From: an uncultured Rickettsiales bacterium
GTDB lineage: Bacteria > Pseudomonadota > Alphaproteobacteria > Rickettsiales > Midichloriaceae
Length of the DNA: 6,446 nt
NCBI GenBank assembly: GCA_937996615.1
Contig: CALKVD010000015.1
Location: 1 to 6,446, forward strand
Reading direction: 5' to 3'
The notes below the pieces were generated by a model. That model was not told where the DNA came from, ran no database searches, and saw nothing but the letters and a program-made list of their open reading frames with translations. Shown piece by piece: positions 1-5,518 of this stretch. The position numbers and the translations under genes are program-made. How positions within the stretch are numbered: the first letter of the stretch is position 1; every line of letters starts with the position of its first letter.

Positions 1-25
1 CCCTCAACAGATCGGGGGAGCAGGG

Positions 26-775
26 GTGCTAAACGATTTAGCTAACCTACAACCTTGGGATGTGCGAATCCTAACTCTGTCACCAACAATCTTCCCAGGG
101 CCATTGCAGCATTCGGTTATTGGTAAAGCTTTTTCAAAACAAAAATGGGAACTTAAGGTTACTGATATCCATAATTATCCAGCAGATAAACATGGTACCG
201 TTGATGATCCGCCTTATGGTGGGGGTGGAGGAATGGTTTTGCGGCCTGATGTTGCGTCTCAGGCAATTGAGGATAATTTTGTGTTGTTCGATGCAAAAAT
301 GCCGATAATCTATCTTTCGCCTCGGGGACAAGTTTTTAAACAACAAACAGCTGCTGACCTAGCAAAATTAAATGGGGTCCAGCTTTTATGTGGGCGTTTT
401 GAAGGAATTGATGAAAGAATAATAGATAAATATGGTATAACTGAAATTAGTATTGGGGATTATGTACTTTCGTCGGGGGATTTAGCTGCTTATGTGTTGC
501 TGGACGCTTGTATTAGGTTGTTACCAGGAGTAATTGAACAAAATAATTCGTTAGCAGAGGAAAGCTTTGGGTATGGTACTTTATATGAAAATTTACTGGA
601 ATATCCCCATTATACTAGACCAGCGGAGTGGAAAGAGATCGAAGTTCCCGACGTTTTGCTTTCGGGTCATCATAGTAACATAGCAAAATGGCGTTTGGAG
701 CAAGCAAAAACCAAAACGCAAAAAATTCGCCCTGATCTATGGTCAAAATATCAAGATACTTTGATTAAGAAATAG
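26..775 (+). CDS. trmD: tRNA (guanine-N1)-methyltransferase TrmD
   Basis: SAM-dependent enzyme that methylates N1 of guanosine 37 in tRNAs reading CNN codons, preventing +1 frameshifts; cytoplasmic, works as a dimer. The 249-residue length is normal for the family. Visible family motifs are DDPPYGGGGGM (60-70), YLSPRGQ (96-102), the SAM-binding trefoil-knot segments GRFEGIDER (123-131) and SIGDYVLSSGDLAA (142-155), Arg164 (equivalent to E. coli Arg154), PHYTRP (194-199) and LLSGHH near 215. The knot motif reads SSGD where most members have SGGE, and the position of catalytic Asp169 of E. coli is Glu179 here. The start chosen is GTG at 26, with a GGAG Shine-Dalgarno at 17-20 and 5-nt spacing; the frame is open to the window edge, so an upstream start is possible but less likely. 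The usual downstream partner rplS is absent: the next gene is convergent. Confidence 0.96.
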   Translation: MLNDLANLQPWDVRILTLSPTIFPGPLQHSVIGKAFSKQKWELKVTDIHNYPADKHGTVDDPPYGGGGGMVLRPDVASQAIEDNFVLFDAKMPIIYLSPRGQVFKQQTAADLAKLNGVQLLCGRFEGIDERIIDKYGITEISIGDYVLSSGDLAAYVLLDACIRLLPGVIEQNNSLAEESFGYGTLYENLLEYPHYTRPAEWKEIEVPDVLLSGHHSNIAKWRLEQAKTKTQKIRPDLWSKYQDTLIKK

Positions 776-1231
776 ATGATTTTTATTGTTTTACTAAATT
801 TAAAAGAATTATTTTAGATTTTTATATAATTTATGGGTTTTTTCTAGTTATAATACATTAAGTTGGGGTTTGTCTGTCGAATATCTTGTAAAAATATAGG
901 TGTTACTATGTTATTAATATTTTCAGAAATGCCAATAATTAAACAGCTTGGGATTGTGGAGAGATGAGAATTTTTAGGTAATGTTGTTCAAAATATCCGT
1001 CCTTAAATCCTCATGTATCTCAAAGTATGCTGGGGTTTTTTTGGGGGGCGCGAGCATCCCAGAGCTTCTACTAACTTTTCCGTTTCACAACAGGCCTAGC
1101 CAAAGATTTGAGAGGTTATTAATTCTATAGGCAAACCCTAACTTAATTACTACATTACATTAGATTGTGAAGATCTTGGCTGGGTTTTGGCGTCAAAGCA
1201 TAATGATACAGCGCTATACTATACTAATAGT
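776..1231. other. Gene-poor gap between convergent trmD and rluB
   Basis: 456 bp with no recognisable gene or tRNA. The flanks are very AT-rich, but about 1020-1105 is clearly richer in GC and includes a G4-T7-G6 homopolymer block at 1032-1048. A TATAAT hexamer lies at 849-854 with no good -35 box. Two tiny plus-strand frames occur: 908-967 (19 codons, preceded by AGGTG at 898-902) and 981-1130 (49 codons, with AGG only 2 nt before the ATG). On the minus strand a short frame runs through the same GC-richer island, starting with ATG at 1058-1056 (27 codons). None resembles a family I know. Because both neighbouring genes end here, terminators are expected, but I see no classic GC stem plus T-run right after either stop. 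An unannotated RNA, a decayed gene or a dispersed repeat are all possible. Confidence 0.6.
1027..1062. repeat. Inverted-repeat hairpin in GC-rich island, two alternative stems
   Basis: Two mutually exclusive stems can form. In one, CTGGGGT (1030-1036) pairs with ATCCCAG (1056-1062), 7 bp with one G-U pair. In the other, ATGCT (1027-1031) pairs with AGCAT (1053-1057). The loop holds the T7-G6 run. Neither strand has a T-tract immediately after the stem, so a canonical terminator is doubtful on this evidence; it may be part of a structured RNA or a repeat element, or simply chance. Confidence 0.4.
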
Positions 1232-2038
1232 TTACTGAAGTGACATCATATTCAAATATTTGGTGATTTTCGATGCTGGTATCTCTGTTACCATTCCTGG
1301 CTCTAATTTACCTAGCTCAAATTGATCAAATTTTATTCTGATAAGTCTGGTGACCTCCAAACCAAAGTAATGCATTATTCTCCTGATCTCTCTGTTTTTT
1401 CCTTCTCTCAAAGTGATTGTTAACCAAGAATTAGTTTTTTTCTCACTTTGTTTTGAATTATCATCTCTAGTTATGATTGCGCCCGAATATTGGACACCGT
1501 TTATGTATGGACCTTTGGCAGCTTCTAGAATTTGTATGTCGCTGATTTTGCCGTGATAGCGACATTTATAAACTCGAGGAAAACCATTTTTTGGCAGCTC
1601 TAAGAGATGAGCCAGCGGACCATAGTTTGTCAATAAAAGCAATCCTTCGGTGTTAAAATCCAGTCTGCCAACTGAAACAACTTTAGGTAAATTTTGAGGT
1701 AACCGCTCAAAAATTGTGGGTCTACCAAATTGATCACGATAACTGGTAATGGTTCCTTTTGTTTTATGGTAGATCCACAGTCTGATCTGAAACTCTTGGG
1801 ATGAATTTAGATGATTTTTAGTTTGATGGTTTTGTAACTTTTGGTTGTATGTTGGGTTTGGTGATGGTAAATTTGTTGCTGTTTTAGGATCGATTTTGAC
1901 TTGGTCATCTGGTCCAACAAAAGCAACAGCTGTGGTGATTTGTTTGTCGTTGATGTAAACCGCACCAGTATTGATCAATTTATCAGCTTCTCTTCTTGAA
2001 AAATTACCAAATCTTGCTATGAATTTATTAAGACGCAT
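1232..2038 (-). CDS. rluB: RluB/RsuA-family rRNA pseudouridine synthase
   Basis: Converts a specific uridine in rRNA to pseudouridine; RluB members act on 23S rRNA (U2605 in E. coli) and RsuA members on 16S rRNA (U516). An N-terminal S4 RNA-binding domain (about 1-50, MRLNKFIARFG, SRREADKLI) is followed by a catalytic domain with motif GRLDFNTEGLLLLTN (124-138), whose Asp127 is the predicted catalytic nucleophile, then VYKCRYHG near 160 and the C-terminal LREGKNREIRRIMHYFG and LIRIKF segments. Residues 51-84 form a low-complexity Asn/Gln/Pro linker, longer than is usual between these domains. The ATG start at 2038 begins exactly at the S4 domain, though no Shine-Dalgarno is evident. It lies 42 bp after the TAXI gene on the same strand, so co-transcription is plausible. 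Family assignment is secure; RluB over RsuA is an inference from overall resemblance. Confidence 0.93.
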   Translation of the reverse strand: MRLNKFIARFGNFSRREADKLINTGAVYINDKQITTAVAFVGPDDQVKIDPKTATNLPSPNPTYNQKLQNHQTKNHLNSSQEFQIRLWIYHKTKGTITSYRDQFGRPTIFERLPQNLPKVVSVGRLDFNTEGLLLLTNYGPLAHLLELPKNGFPRVYKCRYHGKISDIQILEAAKGPYINGVQYSGAIITRDDNSKQSEKKTNSWLTITLREGKNREIRRIMHYFGLEVTRLIRIKFDQFELGKLEPGMVTEIPASKITKYLNMMSLQ

Positions 2039-2080
2039 TTGATCGTAGTGGATTTTAGGCTGCTGGGTTTTGGTTTTTAT

Positions 2081-3349
2081 TTATTGGGAGCTATAGTTTA
2101 CCGTACCACTATGCAATGGTAGGATGTCAGAAGAACTACTGATGATATTGTTAAGGTTTAAATCAGAAAGAGCTGGTTGGCTTTTTTGCAGAGTTTCGAG
2201 GTGGGTTGCTATAGAGGTTAATATATTTTCTACTATAGCATTATCAACATTAGTAGTAGAAACTATATTTTCGGTTACTGCGATTGTTTGGATGTCTCTG
2301 TTGTTGCCAACGTAGGTTCCTTTGGGGATGAGGTATGGGTGATATTTGCTGACTCCTGAAGTTAGATTTTGGACTGTTTTATCCTCCAAGCTGATTATAC
2401 TTACTTCACAGTATTGTGTGATTTGTTGAATTTCTGGGTTGGGATTTGTGGTGAGGAAGATCGCTGCATCAATTTTATTGTCGCATATAGAATTGATATT
2501 GATGTTTGTTGTTTCTTTTACCTCTTTGAAGTTGGTATATTGCATTCGGTACTGGTTTAAGACCTCTCCGAAAATGTTATTTATTTTACGATTTTCGTTG
2601 CTGATTAGTTGTAATTTTTTATTCTGCAAGGATTGTATTTTATCTGTGGCCGCAATTTTAGGAGTTAGCAAAACCAACGCTTCGCTATAGAGGGGTAGGA
2701 CATTTCGGATTGTATCTGCTTTACCATAATCTTGAAAAGCTCCGGTTCCGTTAAACGCATCGGTTTGGATATCGCTAGGGATGATTAGGAATTGGTATTC
2801 TCCGCCGATGAGTTTGGTCACAAGATCCTGACCGCTAGCCTCTTGTTTGACGTAGCAGCGTTTGTTGCTACTTTTATTATCATAATTATAGTATAGACAA
2901 AAAAGATTAGCGGTGAGAGTTGCAACTTTGTCTTCGGCAAGAGTTCCAAACCATATAACATCATCACCAATAAAACTTGTTGCCATATCGATGGATGAAT
3001 TTTGTTTTATGTCGGTTGTAATTTGAGGGGGATTTTGTTGCAAAAGTTGAGTTGAGTTAGTTTCGCTTTTTGCTATGGTGGGTTTTGTTTGTTGATTATT
3101 GGTTATTTCTGCTTGAGGAATTGTTGGTGGGGCGGATGGCGGTTGGAGTTGCGGTATTGCAGTATCATCGAGAGATGGTATTGGGGGTGGTGATAGAGTT
3201 GTTGGTAGGGTAGGCGGTGGAATTTCTGCTATTGCCTTAGGCTCTAGGATAAAAATCAATGATGTCACTAGAAATGCTAATAGTAGAGTAGCGCTAAGAA
3301 ATTTGTGAATAGCTCTGTAATCGTTCTTAAGGATCGCCAAATTATGCAT
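2081..3349 (-). CDS. TAXI-family TRAP-type periplasmic solute-binding protein
   Basis: Predicted exported substrate-binding protein of the TAXI branch of TRAP transporters, which pair with a fused DctQM-type permease; the ligand is unknown. A signal peptide is visible: positively charged N-region, hydrophobic stretch about 17-35, and A-I-A (39-41) suggesting cleavage after residue 41. Residues 43-80 are proline-rich and 81-120 Gln/Asn/Thr-rich, an apparently disordered spacer not usual in this family. The TAXI domain follows: a cysteine pair (Cys151, Cys165), EASGQDLVTKLIGGEYQFLI, the signature-like PSDIQTDAFNGTGAF (191-205; typical members have QSDxQY), then the region LRAVFSLH-like VLPLYSEALVLLTP. 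The glycine-rich ligand loop normally near the domain start (GTGGVTGVYYP in typical members) is replaced by FGTLAEDKVATLTA. At 422 residues it is about 100 longer than common members. No permease gene is nearby. The ATG at 3349 is favoured because it gives a complete signal peptide. Confidence 0.85.
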   Translation of the reverse strand: MHNLAILKNDYRAIHKFLSATLLLAFLVTSLIFILEPKAIAEIPPPTLPTTLSPPPIPSLDDTAIPQLQPPSAPPTIPQAEITNNQQTKPTIAKSETNSTQLLQQNPPQITTDIKQNSSIDMATSFIGDDVIWFGTLAEDKVATLTANLFCLYYNYDNKSSNKRCYVKQEASGQDLVTKLIGGEYQFLIIPSDIQTDAFNGTGAFQDYGKADTIRNVLPLYSEALVLLTPKIAATDKIQSLQNKKLQLISNENRKINNIFGEVLNQYRMQYTNFKEVKETTNININSICDNKIDAAIFLTTNPNPEIQQITQYCEVSIISLEDKTVQNLTSGVSKYHPYLIPKGTYVGNNRDIQTIAVTENIVSTTNVDNAIVENILTSIATHLETLQKSQPALSDLNLNNIISSSSDILPLHSGTVNYSSQ

Positions 3350-3413
3350 ATATGAGTTAGGTGAGTAGTTGGGTAAGTTTTAAGGATTGGGGAGGTATTA
3401 AAAAATTGACAAG

Positions 3414-3431
3414 GGGCAGACTACTCTGCCC
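3414..3431 (-). terminator. Hairpin after the Bax inhibitor-1 gene, probable terminator
   Basis: A perfect 7-bp GC-rich stem, GGGCAGA (3414-3420) and TCTGCCC (3425-3431), with a 4-nt loop, begins 22 nt after the stop codon of the minus-strand Bax inhibitor-1 gene. On the minus strand it is followed by CTTGTCA and then a run of six T. The gap between stem and T-run makes it imperfect as an intrinsic terminator, but position and stem strength fit that role. It would separate transcription of the Bax inhibitor-1 gene from the TAXI gene downstream. Confidence 0.55.
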
Positions 3432-3453
3432 AATTGTACTTAGCAAATAATTT

Positions 3454-4167
3454 CTAATCACGTCTATCGCCAAAAAAGCGTAGTAGATATAGGAACAGAT
3501 TAACGAAGCTCATATATAGCGACAAAGAAGCAAACACTGCAATTTTATTAGAATTTTCAGAATCACCATCCATTCTATAATATAGATTTTTGACTGCTTG
3601 AGATTCATAGGCAACCATTCCGGTAAAGACTAGAACACCTATAAAAGAAGTGATAAAGTAGATTGCTGGACTTTGCATAAAAATGTTGACGATTCCAGCG
3701 ATAAATAATCCCCAAACTCCCATAATCAAAAATGAACCCAAGCTGCTTAGATCTCTTTTGGTACTATATCCATATATACTCATGCTGCCAAAGACAGCTG
3801 CTGCAATTAAAAATGTGCGAGCTATACTGGAAGAGGTGTAGATAACAAATATCGATGAAAGAGATAGGCCAATCAAGCCGCTGAATATCCAAAGGGAAGT
3901 TTGCGCAGAACGATAGCTCATTCTTTCAAATCGCGAGGTCATATAGATGACAAAGCCAATAGGAGCAAGCATAACGATGAAGGCAAACGGGCCTACTAGA
4001 GAGAAAACCAATCCTGATTCGGCGACGCTATATGAAACAGCGGCTGTGATCAAAAGGGCGATACACATGTTACGATATATCGCAACCATATAGTCCCTAA
4101 GGCCCTGATTAAGGGATGTATCAGTACTGTTGTAAGATGAAGAATATTTTTGTTTTGTGTAATCCAT
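3454..4167 (-). CDS. Bax inhibitor-1/YccA (TMBIM) family membrane protein
   Basis: Integral inner-membrane protein of the TMBIM superfamily; characterised members are pH-sensitive calcium leak channels or interact with membrane protein quality control (E. coli YccA with FtsH). Its role here is unknown. After a polar N-terminus (1-28), about seven hydrophobic helices can be read: roughly 31-49, 55-76, 92-111, 117-134, 145-163, 168-187 and 209-230. The C-terminus ends NLFLYLLRFFGDRRD, typical of alphaproteobacterial members, and the 237-residue length is normal. Two positions are unusual: the aspartate of the usual AYDTQ motif is Glu188 (AYESQ), and the aspartate of the usual LYLDFINLF motif is Ser220 (LYMSFVNLF). 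These correspond to the di-aspartyl sensor of B. subtilis YetJ. It is divergent from fmt. The ATG at 4167 has no clear Shine-Dalgarno, but a good promoter lies just upstream. Confidence 0.93.
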   Translation of the reverse strand: MDYTKQKYSSSYNSTDTSLNQGLRDYMVAIYRNMCIALLITAAVSYSVAESGLVFSLVGPFAFIVMLAPIGFVIYMTSRFERMSYRSAQTSLWIFSGLIGLSLSSIFVIYTSSSIARTFLIAAAVFGSMSIYGYSTKRDLSSLGSFLIMGVWGLFIAGIVNIFMQSPAIYFITSFIGVLVFTGMVAYESQAVKNLYYRMDGDSENSNKIAVFASLSLYMSFVNLFLYLLRFFGDRRD

Positions 4168-4202
4168 AGTTTAATAATATGTTTTGATGATACCACGAAC
4201 AA

Positions 4203-4231
4203 ATAATACAGCTGATTTTTGTGGTTTGCAA
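4203..4231 (-). promoter_or_regulatory. Sigma-70-type promoter for the Bax inhibitor-1 gene
   Basis: On the minus strand, TTGCAA (4231-4226, -35, 4 of 6 consensus) is followed after exactly 17 nt by TATTAT (4208-4203, -10, 5 of 6). Transcription would start near 4196, giving a leader of about 30 nt before the ATG at 4167. This is the best promoter match I found in the window; in such AT-rich DNA some chance matches are expected. Confidence 0.55.
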
Positions 4232-4247
4232 GTCTTTATTTTATATA
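4219..4247 (+). promoter_or_regulatory. Weak candidate promoter for fmt
   Basis: TTGTGG (4219-4224) and TATATA (4242-4247) are spaced 17 nt apart in the divergent region and overlap the promoter read in the opposite direction, so the two could compete for polymerase. Consensus matches are only 3 of 6 and 4 of 6, and the surrounding DNA is almost all A and T, so this is tentative. Confidence 0.25.
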
Positions 4248-4313
4248 TATTGTTTAATGAATTACTATTATAAATCAGTAAATAAAACTTTAAAATTGTA
4301 GGAAGTAGCAAAG

Positions 4314-5354
4314 ATGACAAAAAAATTAAAAATATTATTTATGGGAACCTCGGAATTTGCAGTGCCGGTTCTGGAGGCTTTGGTTGCGAAAATGAATCAG
4401 AATTTCGATTCGGCAGGGATTTTAAAGGGGGAACCACGGACAGAAAAACAAAATGCTATATCGATCGTTGGGGTATATACCAAACCACCCTCTCTGCAGG
4501 GTAAGGGATTAAAAATCCAAAACTCAGTTATTCATAATTTAGCTGATAAATTAAAGCTTGATGTTTTTACGCCAGAAACATTTAAAAATCAGGTGAATAT
4601 TAAAATGTTAAAATATCATCAGCCTGATGTGATTGTTGTGGCTTCGTATGGATTGATTTTAAGACAAGAGGTTTTAGACATACCAACCTATGGCTGTATT
4701 AACGTGCACCCATCGTCTTTGCCAAGATGGCGAGGAGCGGCTCCGATTCAGCGAATGTTGATGGCAGGCGATTCAGTTAGTGACGTTTGTATTATGCAAA
4801 TGGATTCGGGGCTCGATACTGGTGATATTATATTGCGACAAGAAGTAGCGATTGATCCAGAAATAAATGCGACCGATTTAACCCAAAAATTGGCTGAAAT
4901 TGGCGGAGAAATGGTACTAGAAGTACTGGATCAAATTTCGCTCCTGGTTGCTTTAGGAAGAAATCCAAACGAAGAAATGAAGAAAGAAGTTCAGAGCAAA
5001 AATGGGGTGACTTATGCGCATAAAATAGAAAAAAACGACAGGGTAATAAACTGGAATGAAGGAGCAAAAACAATCCACTGCCAAGTTAGAGGATTAGCAG
5101 AAAAACCCGGGGCATATTTTATTGATAGCGGCAAAATTGTGAAAGTTTTAAAAACTCGATTGGCGGAAAAGGCAGCTCCAAAAGAAATCACCAAAGATTA
5201 TCAACCTGGGGATTTTATTTTTGACAAGGGTAAGGGTTTATATGTTGTTTGTGGTGATGGTCAGGTTTTGGAATTGTTGTTGTTACAAAGAGAAGGTAAA
5301 GCAGTTTGTGATGGGTTAGCTTTTGCTGCCGGTTGTCAAAACAAATTGCTATAA
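4314..5354 (+). CDS. fmt: Methionyl-tRNA formyltransferase
   Basis: Transfers a formyl group from 10-formyl-tetrahydrofolate to methionyl initiator tRNA, needed for normal bacterial translation initiation. The N-terminal Rossmann domain begins KILFMGTSEFAVPVLEAL (6-23). The catalytic loop is CINVHPSSLPRWRGAAPIQ, with Asn130, His132 and Asp168 (in MDSGLDTGDI) aligning with E. coli Asn106, His108 and Asp144 at a constant offset of 24. GVTYAHKIEKND and the oligonucleotide-binding C-terminal domain follow; the common NPWPG motif is AEKPG here. The protein is 346 residues against about 315 in E. coli; the extra length is mostly a polar insertion at about 27-51, early in the formyl-donor domain. 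The ATG at 4314 is supported by AGGAAG at 4300-4305 with 8-nt spacing. The gene def, often the upstream partner, is not adjacent; instead the Bax inhibitor-1 gene is divergent. glyA downstream could supply the folate one-carbon units. Confidence 0.97.
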   Translation: MTKKLKILFMGTSEFAVPVLEALVAKMNQNFDSAGILKGEPRTEKQNAISIVGVYTKPPSLQGKGLKIQNSVIHNLADKLKLDVFTPETFKNQVNIKMLKYHQPDVIVVASYGLILRQEVLDIPTYGCINVHPSSLPRWRGAAPIQRMLMAGDSVSDVCIMQMDSGLDTGDIILRQEVAIDPEINATDLTQKLAEIGGEMVLEVLDQISLLVALGRNPNEEMKKEVQSKNGVTYAHKIEKNDRVINWNEGAKTIHCQVRGLAEKPGAYFIDSGKIVKVLKTRLAEKAAPKEITKDYQPGDFIFDKGKGLYVVCGDGQVLELLLLQREGKAVCDGLAFAAGCQNKLL

Positions 5355-5518
5355 TAATTAGATGCAACAATAGCGCAATATAACAGGGGGTAATTTATCG
5401 GTTGGTGAATGGCTTAAGAATGATTGGATAAAATATTCTAAAACTACCTTCCCATTTAATTTGCAATATGTTATATAGTACCAATCCTATCAAATAGTTA
5501 TTAGAGAGGCATAAAATA
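5355..5518 (+). promoter_or_regulatory. fmt-glyA intergenic region with candidate glyA promoter
   Basis: 164 bp without a gene. TTCCCA (5449-5454) and an extended -10, TG-t-TATATA (5469-5477), are spaced 17 nt apart and would start transcription near 5484, about 35 nt before glyA. A Shine-Dalgarno GAGAGG at 5504-5509 precedes the glyA ATG by 9 nt. GATTGG (5422-5427) can pair with CCAATC (5481-5486), but I do not recognise a riboswitch. No convincing terminator follows fmt, so read-through from fmt into glyA is also possible. Confidence 0.35.

Noticed and set aside
1..45. Tail of an upstream gene (possibly rimM) in a frame ending at 30-32 or 43-45
   Set aside because: Both other forward frames are open from the edge to these stops, but only 9-14 codons are visible and none shows a recognisable RimM C-terminus, so neither can be supported.
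776..1231. tRNA, tmRNA, SRP RNA or RNase P RNA in the gap
   Set aside because: No cloverleaf, no TTCGA-type T-arm, no GAGGAAAGTCCGGGC-like RNase P core and no SRP GGAAGG loop motif was found on either strand.
2124..2690. Several 63-83 codon plus-strand frames
   Set aside because: They overlap each other and the TAXI coding sequence on the minus strand, and have no recognisable domains or ribosome sites.
3406..3434. Plus-strand promoter starting with consensus TTGACA at 3406-3411
   Set aside because: No -10 box lies at 16-18 nt, and no plus-strand gene follows; the site lies in the terminator region of the minus-strand gene.
4828..5194. Antisense frames of 60-81 codons opposite fmt
   Set aside because: Fmt is clearly coding on the plus strand here; these are shadows.
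5355..5518. Riboswitch upstream of glyA
   Set aside because: A leader riboswitch is plausible for a glycine/folate gene, but I could not match a glycine, THF or SAM aptamer core, and the candidate promoter leaves only about 35 nt of leader.
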